Assembly: GCA_022478985.1 (NCBI GenBank) | Contig: JAKSZP010018539.1 | Coordinates: 102,184-166,183 of the forward strand | Source of the DNA: Massospora cicadina | Lineage: Eukaryota > Entomophthoromycota > Entomophthoromycetes > Entomophthorales > Entomophthoraceae | Length of the DNA: 64,000 nucleotides | Direction: 5' to 3' | Shown here: positions 12,481-23,426 of the stretch, in pieces | Numbering within the stretch: position 1 is the stretch's first letter | Layout: every line of letters begins with the position of its first letter | The notes under the pieces: generated by a model | Databases searched by the model: none | The model's input: the letters and a program-made list of their open reading frames with translations, nothing else | Told to the model about the DNA's origin: nothing | Program-made: the position numbers and the translations under genes

Positions 12481-13690
12481 TAATCTTGCTTATTGCTTAT
12501 ACCCTTGCTGGCTGCGGTTTAACCCTTTTGAATCCACTATGAACCCAAGGTATTCTAATTGTTTTTTAAAAAACCTCTTCTGAGGCTTGATTTTGATATT
12601 AGTGTTAGCGAGTCTGTGGAACACTTATTCCAAATGGGCAAGATGCTCCGTTGATGTTTGCAAGAATATATTGATATCATCAAGGTAAACTTAGACGCAG
12701 GACAGCTTTAATTCACCTAAAATTATCCATAGCACTCTGGAACTTAGCCGTGGCGTTGCACAAACCCTGTGGCATATGTGTCAGCTGTAATAACCCCTTC
12801 AGAGTAATGATAGCACATTTCTCCCATTCCAACGATGGCAATTCAATATGCCAGTACCCCAAGATCAAATCTATGGCAGAAAAGTAATTTCCCTGCCCAA
12901 TCAATCTAACATGTCATCAATCCACAGAAGGGGGTAGGAATCCTTCTTCATTACACTATTGAGCTTTTGATAGTCAATGAAACCCTATTTGTGCCATCTT
13001 TTTCTTTGCAATGTGCATAACTAGCAATGACCACAGACTGTTTGATGGCCCTAGCATCCCTTGTTTGATAAGTTTATCTACCTTATCGGAGACAACCTCT
13101 TCTGCCGCCTTTGAATGTCTAATAGGCTGCAATCAAATGGGAGGGTGATCCCTCATATCTATCCAATGCACCACCCTTGGGTGCACTCCAAATCATGATT
13201 GTCGCATGCAAAATTATCACAGTATTTTTCAAATAAAGCTATCGCCTTATCTTGCTGTTCCACCAACAATCCAGTTAGCACTTCCCGCGGAACCACTGTC
13301 ATTATGTCAAATGATGAATTTGTCATTGGGCCAAGGTCCTCCCATGATCTGAAATCATTAATATGGCGAACTTCATCTATAGGAGCCAATTGTAGATAAG
13401 CCTTCACTTGGTGTCACTGGATCATTATTATCTCCTTTGTAAATATTCTTGCAGTACCTTCATCTCCCCATTCCCAGGTAGCAGTAACCCTGGAGCCCAT
13501 GTGGTTCAAGCTATGATTGCTGGTGAGGCCCCATAGTTTCCCTGTATAGCCCTTAAGGACATCAATTTCGAGCTCAGTTCCTAATATGCACTGGTGTCCA
13601 GATGGTAGGCTCAAAGCACTTGCTGCTCGGAGTGGTATCCCTTTATGCTCATATATCTTGTTTAGAGGGCTCTGGTTCTTTTCTTCATCC
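12480..13690 (-). pseudogene. Element B reverse transcriptase remnant
   Basis: Readable RT blocks: the pre-RT linker (13159-13407), then 'NYFSAIDLILGYWHIELP' and 'HMPQGLCNATAKFQSAMD' (12713-12904). The catalytic 'VYLDDI' is intact at 12673-12690 but follows a stop codon and sits in another frame. The related element D has lost this motif, so B shows the ancestral form of the family. Not functional as a whole. Confidence 0.75.
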
Positions 13691-14180
13691 ACTGCTATCG
13701 GACTGGAATCATCCCATCGCTATATGCCAGATTAATTTTACTGGGGCGGAATGTATCTGTTGGGATTCCACTAGAGGTGAAGTAGATGGGAATATGTTGT
13801 CCCAAAATATTAAGGGTTTCCTCCGCCAAATTTATCACAGCTACAAATTTCCTCATGAATGCCGCACCAATTAACATATCATAGTTATTGTTTTGTAGAA
13901 CCACCACTGGAGTGGAAGCCCTAACAGACCCAATTCGCAAAGGCAACGTGCTGTATGCTCCTTTGGACACAGTACTTTGTGTCCCCAAAGTCCCATATAC
14001 TACTCTGTGGTCCACATCCAGATTTAACAGAAGCATCGACCAACCTGGTGGAGATTACATTCAATGGGGCCCACGTTTCTATAATAATGCGGATTTTATT
14101 GTTCTGAATGAAAATATCACAGTAAGTGCACTCCAAATAAGAAAATTTATCAGTGTTTATTACGTGGACGTCCAAATGCT
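13690..14180 (-). pseudogene. Element B aspartic protease remnant
   Basis: Aligned with the D protease: 'YCDIFIQNNKIRIII' leads to the active site, which reads ETWAP (Glu codon at 14077-14079) where DTGAP is expected, so the catalytic Asp and Gly are both changed. The C-terminal half (13695-14036) keeps 'LGTQSTVSKGAYSTLPLRIG' and 'ILGQHIPIYF'. A frameshift separates the two halves. This protease would have matured Gag-Pol. Confidence 0.75.
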
Positions 14181-17000
14181 TTTTTTCTCAGGAAGGAGGA
14201 AATGCTCATACTGACATGAGGATACTCCCATAGCAATTTTTTGACTGGAATTGCTGCATTAACCCCTACTAGAGAGGCAACGTCCATTGAGGGATCCGCG
14301 TTGCTTATATCAGTTTGTTCCAGAATCTGCCATGCATATGGCTTCTGCATGTCCTGGCGAACCTCAGAGCTTGAGGGTGAACAATCACTCTCCAGAATGG
14401 AACCTGGGGTATCCAGCAGATGCTGTTGGTATAGCAAGTCATCTGGCTGAGTTCCAAGTTATATGCGAAGGGATTCTTGAGAATCGTTGGGGAAAATTGA
14501 ATTTGACTTAGTGGAGGTAGAGCATCCCATCTCTACTCTACTTGAGCTTTTCCCTGCTTGATCTTCCCAGATGGCATCGCATACACCCGCAGGTTGCTAG
14601 GGCAATTACCTGCATAATGCCCATTTCGTCTGCACTAGAAGCAAGAATTCATAAATGGTTCCCATCTGTAACTTGCAGCAGGAGGACCAGTTTAATGATT
14701 AATGGTATTATTCAAAGGTCGGTGATGAACCAGCTGAGTGTACATAGGATAAAAAGGATCCATTGAAATAGATGATGTACAGCTATGTTCCAGCAATTTA
14801 TAGCTTGGTCGCTGCAGCCCATATCCTAAGGAGTATGTTGCGGTGACAGCAGGGGCCTTTTGCTCTACATTGGGGGTGCGGAACAAGGAGGAAAGATGAT
14901 GTAAGGTTTCACTATTTGAATAAGCCACTCATCTTTGTCCAAAACGTGGGACATAGCGTCATGTAATTCCTGATATGGTTTTATGGCCACTGTCATAACT
15001 ATACTGACATCCTCAGTAAATAAAATGTTGGCTCCAATTAAAACATGCGCTTCTGCTGAGAAACGTTCAGCAAATTCTAACAGAGACTCGTTTTGGTGGA
15101 ACTGTATGGTCAGTAAGTTGGCCTTTCGTTGGGCCATATTGGCCATTCCCTAAACAGCCAGAGGACAGTCACTTTTACCTCTTCATAAGATACCAAGATA
15201 TTTGGAAGGTAGCAGGTGAGTTGATTGGCGCTCTCCACATCCAAAGAGGACAGCAACAGTTTTACTTTCTGCTGATCTGAAGCCCCTTCCATGGAGAATA
15301 TAAATTGCTTAAAGTGGCTGTGCATATTCCCATCATTACTGAAGGGTGGTAATTTCTCAATTCAAACAGCTTTGCCTTGTTCCGAGCTCCAGCTGCGAGG
15401 AGCAACCAAATTGTGTTTAGAATGACTAAGGAAAACAACTCCTTGTGAGCTATTATAGGGAAAGATGGACAGAATAAAATCCGCCAAAATGGACCTGGGA
15501 GAAGTAGTGTTGCAAGGACGGTCTTCCATGACCCCTGAGGGATACTCGTTGGCCAATCCTTAGCATTCCTCCCCCAAATCACTGCATACTTCACCGCTTC
15601 CCCTGGATCCAGCTTGCTCAGCAAAATGTTCGTTAAGTTATCTGTTATGTTTTAGCCAAATTGCACCTACACCAGCCATCCTGAAATTCCTGTTGAAGCA
15701 TCTCATACTGATTTTGCAACTCACAACGGAGTTCCCACTCAAAGTCCAGTTTCTGCTCCCTGCCTGTAGTCATGAGAGGATGTCCTCACTGTGCTCCGCA
15801 TCTTTTTATGCTGCCTGGTAGCATTATGCACTTGTCAATTTGAGTCTGCTACTTGGTTAATGAGGGCGGCCCATTCTTGCACCAGTTCCTCATTGGCCTG
15901 TCAAAGAGTATCCAGCCATACTCACATATCTGCGTACTCTCCTATATCAATAATGGAAGAGGAATAACACAACTGCACTCAGCCTGGCTAACAATTTACA
16001 ATTATGTAACCTGACGTATCAACTGGAGATATTCAGGGGACGTCAATAAAGGATTAGCATGTTGTCCACCATCCGCTGATTACTCCACTTGATGTGAAGT
16101 TGACTAATTTCAGCTGCTACAGAACTGACATGATCCGTTATTTGCCGTTCTGTCAGTTTAACTTTCCCTGTTTTGAGCTATTGAAGCTTCAATTACTTCC
16201 ACCCATTCTGACAGGTCCATCATAAAGTGCTTAGTATTGCTTCCCAACGTGGTTATATTCTGAATCCATTCCTTTGATAAACCATGCCAATCCAACAGTT
16301 CTCCTATCACTTGAGGTAACTCTAGATTCAATGTGGCACCAAAACGTCCAACCAATGGCGGACATCCCCAACACGGTGGTCCACCTGTACCAGCACATCC
16401 TTCACCTCTGAAAAAGAGCGATCAAGGCTGTCAAGCAAGAGGCGAGTATCATTCTTATGGGCTTGAACAAACCGCATTAAGTCCCCAATTTCAAAATTGT
16501 GGCGAGCCAGCAGATGCAGTAGCTAGTGGATAGATGGCTGCACATAAGCGACTAAATACTATTTGGTTTAGTGAGTACTAAGCTGACAAGACAACCCTAT
16601 GGTAGTTGCATCCAGACAGGACATATTATTGTGTAGTGGTTTTCTTGGCCCCATTGATTATAGAAAGAAACTCAAAGCATGCTCCCCCACCTCGTCTTTA
16701 TAAAGGCAATACCCCTGCAGAAGCCATTCCATAATGTCACGCAGCTGCTGAGGGGTCACATTTGTAGAGCGACCTTGTTGGTCAGCCATCAACTCAGGAC
16801 TAGTTTCTAATTGCAAATTGACCATAGCATCTTCATTTCCCGGCTCTGTTACTGTAAAAAGTACTGGTTCGTTGTTGGATGCTTCCTGCACTTCCTCAGC
16901 ATATTGCGCATGGAATATGATCAAGTTTTGTCATAATGAGTGAGGGCTCGCCATTTTACCCTAGCGCCAAAAAGCTACAGTTGACCTGTGCCCCCCTGTA
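14180..17000 (-). pseudogene. Element B gag remnant with zinc knuckle
   Basis: Capsid-like pieces 'SSLDVESANQLTCYLPN' (15110-15325) and 'MAQRKANLLTIQFHQNESL' (14865-15146) match the Gag of element D. The CX2CX4HX4C zinc knuckle is at 14602-14643 (TGC TTC TAG TGC start), with a TAG stop between the first two Cys. The N-terminal piece is at 16658-16924. At least three frames are used, so Gag is destroyed. Confidence 0.75.
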
Positions 17001-17011
17001 GTGAGAACCAA
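16985..17011 (-). other. Element B primer binding site
   Basis: Directly inside the 5' LTR the - strand reads TGGTTCTCACTACAGGGG. The same position in D (52506 on) reads TGGTGCTCACTAAAGGGG and in E (23145 on) TGGTGCTATAACAGGGG. Starting with TGG (complement of a tRNA CCA end) at one or two bases from the LTR is the usual layout. I cannot name the tRNA. Confidence 0.65.
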
Positions 17012-17489
17012 TGTTAATTCTCAGCGTAATGGCTTAATTCCACCAAGTTGGTTTACACAGAGTATTAGCCACTGAGCAACCAAATCGGATGATATGGAGA
17101 TTGCTGACTCTAATAAAAAACCTGGTAAAGAATTAATGGAGTGCTTGCCCCTATCAATACATTATTACTCTGCTAATAATCGCAGACTTATCTGTAACAC
17201 CTCTAGAAAAGAACTCCCCTCTCAATCTTTTGTTTAACTCTTAAATCTCAGTCTCACAAGCCAAATGCATCCTCTTCTTGGTAATATCCTATTAATTTTC
17301 TCTTTTATAGGAGTTTTCATCTATCTCAAAGTCTTAGCATAATTTACCTCAATTCACCAAGTGGTCGACACTTTGATCAACTCATTTTTCATATATATCT
17401 TTTCTATCAATCTCGAGACTAGTCCTGACTCCAATTTTCAATCAACAGGAATATATAGCGTATCATCCATTCATATCTACTTCTCAAAA
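17012..17489 (-). repeat. Element B 5' LTR
   Basis: Matches 10164-10639. In a 184-bp sample from the start of the repeat I count about 34 differences, near 82% identity, clearly more divergent than the LTR pair of its host element A. Followed by TATCC (17490-17494), the target duplication. Confidence 0.9.
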
Positions 17490-19127
17490 TATCCTTCTAG
17501 ATTTTCTAAGCTGCAACCCTGCACTTTGCCCAGATGAATCCAATGAGATGGATCTCATCACAGTCATTTTCCCACTCAAATCCTGATCATTGCCCCTCCC
17601 ACAGTTTTGGCGTAAGATTTAGCTCCAGATGCGCCTTTAGTGTCATGGGTTTTGCTGCTCAGTTGTCATGTGCTGAAGGGGTGGAACTTATGGAACGGTT
17701 CTCCCTCCCAGCTTCCAAGCATTTCTTATATTCTTTGGCTGAGGGGATCATCCAGTTTAGGTTGCAGGTGTAGGTCTCTCCTCTCTTTTGAGCTAAAGTC
17801 ATCAAGCACATCATAATCCCCCCTGCAGTTGGTTCATATGGGGAACAAAAAGTGCATTAATTTGGTTAAGCGTAACTAAAACTGGATGGGCTTTTTGTAG
17901 GATGTCTTGCTCACAGGACAAATTGGACCGGTCAGGTAGGATTGGACTCCAGCACCCCTTGCAGCAGGCAGAGGGTCCTTAGACATCTGTGTCTGTGGAC
18001 TTTATTGTTGAGCTACCCAGCAAAGGGGTTAACACTCTTTATGGGGATTGTTGACCACTTTACAAATTTTTCTTGTAATATCATGCTCCTCCTCCATTAC
18101 TTCCAAAGAGACTGCCCGCCTATTTGTGCATCATGTGTTTTTGATGTTTGGCCTCCCACAGGAAATTGATAGCAAACGTGGGCCCCAATTTCTGGCGCGG
18201 TTTTGGAACAAGCTCTTGGCAATTTTGAATATTATTCCCTGCCGCTCCACCTCATACCATCCACAGTCAGATGGTCAAACTGAACAAGTCAATCAGATCC
18301 TAATGCATTACCTATGGTGCTACACTTCAGCCGCTCAGGATACCTGGGTAGATAACCTTCCCATCGTCCAGTTTATATAAATTAATGGAACTCATGCGTC
18401 CACAGACTTCTCCATGTATGGAGCGATTTGAGCTATAATCCTTCCTTTTTGGTTGGCCCATGCCTTCGCCCCAAGGTGCCAGCTGCAGCTGACCACGCTC
18501 AGCACATTGGGGCCATGCAGCCCCTGGTTCAGGAGCATATAACAAAGGCCATTAGTGATTAAAAACAGTTTGCAGATTGGAAGCGGCTCCCAAAGCAAAA
18601 GATAGAAGTGGGTTCAACGTCATGCTTGACACATTCCATTTGCAGATAAAGGTGCCCTCACATAAGTTCACAAGAAGCACTCAGGTCCCCATCTGGTGGA
18701 AGAAAATTTGGGAAATGGTGCCTTTTAGTTGAAGTTGCTATCCAACTGGAAACAACATCTGGTCTTCCATGTTTCTCAGCTGTCCTCATTCAAAAGAGCA
18801 ATTTTGTTGGGCCCTGAATTTATTGTGATTGAGGGTGTGGAGGAAACTAAAGTTGAGACCATCTTGGCCTCTCACCAATCACACCATTAATTCAATACTT
18901 AGTCGCATGGAAAGGCTATCTGTCCTACAGAAATGCTGGGTTGGCGCGTGGAACTGTGCCAACTTCTCAGAGCTCAATATGGCTTTCCATGTCACCCACC
19001 CAGATGCCCCCTGATCCCTTAAAAATTGCTAAGCTAATGGCAATCAAATTGTCTAAGGCCCATAAGTATGTGGCCCTCACTCAATTCCCCAGTGGTGGCG
19101 CCCCCTTCTAGCAAAAGGGAAGGGTAA
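17490..19127 (+). pseudogene. Element A integrase and chromodomain remnant (continuation of 7993-10163)
   Basis: Removing B and one TATCC rejoins the frame: 'KGALNI' to 'LLDFLSCNPALCPDE', the usual RNase H end. Then come 'SVDFIVELPSKG' (about 17990), 'RGPQFLARFWNKLL' and 'TSYHPQSDGQTEQVNQ' (18180-18300) of a chromovirus integrase with its catalytic Glu. Near 18815-19010 a broken C-terminal chromodomain can be read ('EETKVETILASH', 'LVAWKGYLSY', 'NFSELNMAFHV') across three frames. Chromodomains target integration to chromatin marks. It ends in a purine tract (AAAAGGGAAGGGTAA) before the 3' LTR. Confidence 0.8.
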
Positions 19128-20280
19128 TGTAAGTCTGGGGAGCGCCCCTCCATTTGGATTGGGGTTTTTCTTTTCCATCAAAAAAGGGGACAAGAAAGCC
19201 GGCGGCCCCTCTCATCTCCCAGGGTGACCTTGCTCATGTGGTGGACGAGCAGTGGGTCACTGCTTACCCTTTGAGAGTCCTGTTCCCAACCCCAGTTCTT
19301 ACATCTGGAGAAACATACAACGTATTAAGGGGATAAGTGCGAAGTTTATGAAATGTTAGTATTACTTTGGGATGAAAGGTTTGAACAAAGTTGAGGGCAA
19401 CGAGCCTTTAGCGTTGGAGCCCAAGAGCCCCAAACACTTGTCAACAAAGTCTGATGGGCGCGTACTTTTGGAAAACATTGCGTTTAAAGTTAAATATTTG
19501 GCAAAGCTCACCAATGGCTTCAGTCCATTGGGAAATGTAGCCATCAATTCAAACTCCTCCATGGAAACATCATAACCTTCGTCCAATATTTCTCACTTGG
19601 CCAAATGGACGCAGGATTAACTGGGTGCAGGCGGTTTGGGCGCCCCAAACCCATTCCTGACCTCCTGGGATGGCCCTATGTGGGGTGGCCTTGGGAGGTT
19701 CCCGCTGCCTGTTGGGTGAGACACAGTTGCTCCAGTTGGCGGAACTGCAGAAATTGTACAACTTGGGCACCCATGGACAAACTGAAAGCAACTCAGCCCG
19801 AGCAATAAGTTCAAAGTCAGTTCAAAATAATTTGTATTTATCCCCCCATCGCCCAAAGTTTGTTGGATTAGGTCAAATCTTGAGGGCCCCAATCCTACAA
19901 TTTCCCAAGCTATTCCCCAAATTAAAGTCTATTTAAATAGTTGTAACACACCGAGAAAATTGACGTTTGATTTTCTATTTTTAAATTCAGTAAAATTCTC
20001 TTACTCAAAAAACAGCATTTTTTATATAACTGAAACTCAAGTCACCCAATCCAATCCCACTTTTCCCAGCACCCAGACCTGCGGGCCTTTGAGATGTGAA
20101 ATCCTAGTTTGTTGCTAGTTGCTTTTCATAATTATGGATTATTGGAATTCATTGGATGATTCTCTCACAGCACAATTTAACGTCATCAAGCAGCACCCCC
20201 GGCATTTGGGCTTGCCTTTTGGGTGTTTTTGCATCCAGACTGGCAGGCTAGTCTAAACTTAACTTGCTGCCATCATGACA
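19128..20280 (+). repeat. Element A 3' LTR
   Basis: 1153-bp partner of 6833-7992, TGTAAGTCTGGGG to ATGACA. It is preceded by a polypurine tract. Element C sequence resumes after it at 20281. Confidence 0.9.
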
Positions 20281-21123
20281 TTGTTGCCTTTAGTCCAGGA
20301 GGACTAGAGTTTTTTGCAACTGTAGGGCCTCAAACACTTGTTGGTAGCGTCATGAATTGAGTTATATGCCAAAAGTTCTTAAATAAAAATATTAAGTCAA
20401 CCTGAAAGATAGGTGATTGATTGTTGGAATGAACTCTCAATGATGTGGAAGTTTCAGTAAATCAGATAGCAATCTCCTCATGAAAAAAAGGCTATCCACT
20501 CCCACGCCCTGTTGCTAGACTTAATTTTAAATAGGTACAATTTGGTTGCGGTTTTCAAGAATGGCTCAAGATTAACTCTTATAACTGAGGAAGCCAATTT
20601 TAAAGCTCTAGAAATTATGAGTTTAACTCCTGTGACAAAGTAAGCTGTTTCAAGATTTTTTGATGGTGGATACCCGTCATTTTGAACTAAATGTTGGATG
20701 GAAGGGTGCATAAACAGGCATAAGTATCACTCAATGTGAGATACTCCCACCTCAGAGCTGGTTAAGGTGGCGGATTCATATAAAGCTCACATGTTAACTG
20801 AAATAGTGTACCCTGGTTTCAGTTGGAGCGATCTCCTGGGGAAAAAAGAACCTAATAAATGATAAAGATATCAGCAACATCTGCAAGCTGAAACCAATAA
20901 TTTTGGGGTTCAAGGGTTGGAATGGAAATATCTGATTAGCATGGAATTGTACATGGTTAAGATCATCGTTCTCATGGTTATAATTTCCATTGGTATTTAC
21001 CCATTGAGTAACACTTGAATAAAAAGTAAGAGGTAAAGCGAGGTCTCGATTGGGTTCATCCATTGTAAATGTATTTATTCACCAGGTAACTCAGAAGACC
21101 ACTTAGCAGAAAGCATCAATTTT
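20281..21123 (-). pseudogene. Element C gag, N-terminal part
   Basis: - strand continuation of the gag found at 4300-6832. Next to the junction (20290-20320) the - strand reads 'SPPGLKA', which runs on into the Gly-X-Y pattern on the far side of A. Two open stretches (20478-20711 and 20794-21063) may be N-terminal Gag but match nothing I recognise. The 5' LTR of C follows at 21124. Confidence 0.45.
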
Positions 21124-21667
21124 TGTTGGTATAGGGTCTCTGAGGGAAGTCGTTACTCTGAAGCGTATCAAGATGGATGGGGTACTTTAACCCACTAAGG
21201 TGAGATAGGCGGTGAGAGCGAGATAACCTAATAAAAAAATCTGGTGAAATGAATTAAGCTTAAAAATAGGTTTCAGGGGACCTAATGTAATAAACTGGTA
21301 AATTGTTATGCCAATGTCTGGAGAAGAGCTGCTAAAAAGGCTCAAAAACCATATAAAGAGTAAATCAAAGTTATGGGTAAAAACGTATACTTATTAAACT
21401 AAAAGGAGCAAAATAAACATAGGCTGTGACTTCACCCTAATTCTTTCAGGGTTTTAATGACCTTCAATGGTAAGATCTTATGCACTTTGAACTTGGACGG
21501 GTGAGGGATAGCTAGCAGACTTTCCTTTAACAACTTTGCTAGGACGCGAGGGGTAGTGCTACAAAAAGATCAGTTAATTTCTAGGTGGAGTTTAAGAGAT
21601 AGGAAAGTTTAGATCAATTGAAGGATGAACTTAAATGAACCAATTTGTTGCAGAATGAATTTTAACA
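21124..21667 (-). repeat. Element C 5' LTR
   Basis: 544-bp partner of 1294-1829. Outer flank ATGAG (21668-21672) against CTGAG (1289-1293), four of five bases matching. Removing C and one copy makes the E LTR colinear with its right-hand partner. Confidence 0.85.
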
Positions 21668-22182
21668 ATGAGAAGAATTTTATGTGATATTGGGCTTCAA
21701 TGATGACAAATTAATCAGGGATGATTGCCAACGAGAGTGCTGATGATTGTGTGGCCAGTGAGAGTGCTGAATGTTGAGATGACAGCGATGAGTGCTGATG
21801 ATATTGATAGGAGAGCAGATTGCCATGGAAACGCCTAAGCATAAAAAGGTGATCCTCTCTCTTATAAAATTTCTTTAGGTTTTTAGTCTTCTATAATCTT
21901 AATTGTTGTTTTCCTATCTTTACTAGTTTTAAAGTAAACAGAGGTTATCTTGGCTGGTAAAGGTGGTATTGAAGATCCGCAAGGTTAGATGCTAGGTTAA
22001 TGCATCTGGAGAGGTTGCGCTACTAACTAAAATACCTGGATCTTTAAGGAAAAGTCATGGGGATTTGCCCAATCAGTGGACACAGCGATGGACAAGTGGG
22101 GATTACCCATGAGGGTGGAGGAGCAATGGGTTAGGCCGCCAAGGAAGGAGGATAAGGACCACTAGTGCCCACCAAGAGGGGA
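21668..22182 (+). repeat. Element E 5' LTR, part 2 of 3
   Basis: Colinear with about 24090-24583 of the right LTR (for example TCCATGGAAACGCCTAA at about 21833 and 24239). Interrupted after GGGGA (22178-22182) by solo LTR F. Confidence 0.85.
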
Positions 22183-22971
22183 TGTAAAAACTGTGGTGTT
22201 TTCACTGGTGCACAGGTTCGCTTAACTAATGGCTCTGAAATTAAATGTGGACCTGTTAATTGTATGGAGACAATTAGCTTAGTTGAGCTTGAATAAAATG
22301 GGTAGATTTGGACCTACTCTGGCGGATAATATTATAAGTGACTTCAGTCTTACTCTGGCAAGATATAAAAATTCAAGTGACTTTGGCCTCACTCTGGTGT
22401 TGACACTTATACAAGGACTCTCTTCACAAGAAGCAGATGAACTACAAAATATAATAAATATAATATATAGGTCTAAGGTGTTTATTATTAAAATTAGGGA
22501 ATATTTATAGACAAAAGTATAGGAGGACATGTGTTAGGGGTAAATCGTGGTAACCATGATGGTCTTATCATACCTAGCCAACAAAAAGAGATATTTGTTC
22601 GTTTTAAGAAAGATTCCAGCTGATATTCACAAGGAATAGAGTATTTAAATCGCCATTTGTATCAGCCCACATGTTGGCTACCAAACCCAACAATTTCCCA
22701 TGAGTAATTACCCATTTTGAGTCAACTTACTCATATCCACATATCTGACAACAATCCCTGACAAAATTGTAACCATAATTATTATTAGACATAATCCTCT
22801 GAGAACTATAATAAACCTTTCAGTCAAATAATATCGCTGAATAGACAACATAATTAAATTGTCATCTAAAGCTTAATTGATAAGCTAAAAAAATATGCAA
22901 ACCAATAATTTAATTAATTTGAAGCTTAATTAATCCCAAGCTGGATAATGTAGTCATATAAAATCTCCACA
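22183..22971 (+). repeat. Solo LTR F inserted in the E LTR
   Basis: 789-bp block absent from the partner E LTR. It starts TGTAAAAACTG and ends CTCCACA, flanked by GGGGA and GGGGT (four of five). TG...CA ends, size and a short duplication fit a solo LTR. About 22314-22400 holds two and a half copies of a 36-38-bp direct repeat around CTTACTCTGGC. It has no partner in the window, so the family is unknown and the strand is nominal. Confidence 0.65.
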
Positions 22972-23143
22972 GGGGTCAATATGACAAGGTGAATTTGGTG
23001 GTTTGCTGGATTGTGGAGTTGCCTGCGGACTTATGGTAAAAGGTGGTCTATGAAGGCAAAACAGCAAGGGCCAGTAGTCTTCATATTGTTTGTCTTGGAA
23101 CACTAATAGAGTCCCAAACTCAGCAAATTTAAAATTTACAACA
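22972..23143 (+). repeat. Element E 5' LTR, part 3 of 3
   Basis: Matches 24584-24747 (shared GTTGCCTGCGGACTTAT at about 23020 and 24630) and ends ACAACA, right before a primer binding site. The three parts total about 1.34 kb after removing duplicated target bases. Confidence 0.8.
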
Positions 23144-23426
23144 ATGGTGCTATAACAGGGGAATTTATTAGTGTGTTGCTCAAGTAGTTTGAGGTATAGT
23201 GTAGAAGTGGTGAAAGCCACTGGTTCTTTTTTTGGCTATGATGCCAATCATTTGTGATGACGCTGTGATCAGTGAGTGTAGTGGAATCTCAACCCAGATT
23301 TTGTAGTTTTTGACACCTCTTAGGAGTGGGAGTAGTGCCATAACCTTCTAGACATTGCATCATTGTTTTATACCGCAAAAAGGTTGGAGATGCACTGGAG
23401 AAATACCATCTAGTTAATTTAGGGGA
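23144..23426 (+). mobile_element. Element E internal region, 283 bp, non-coding
   Basis: Begins with a primer binding site, TGGTGCTATAACAGGGG (23145-23161), and ends with a short purine tract (AGGGGA at 23421-23426) before the right LTR. No Gag or Pol frame is present. E is therefore a non-autonomous LTR element, either built this way or internally deleted, and would depend on proteins of a relative. The shared primer site with B and D names a possible helper family. Confidence 0.7.
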
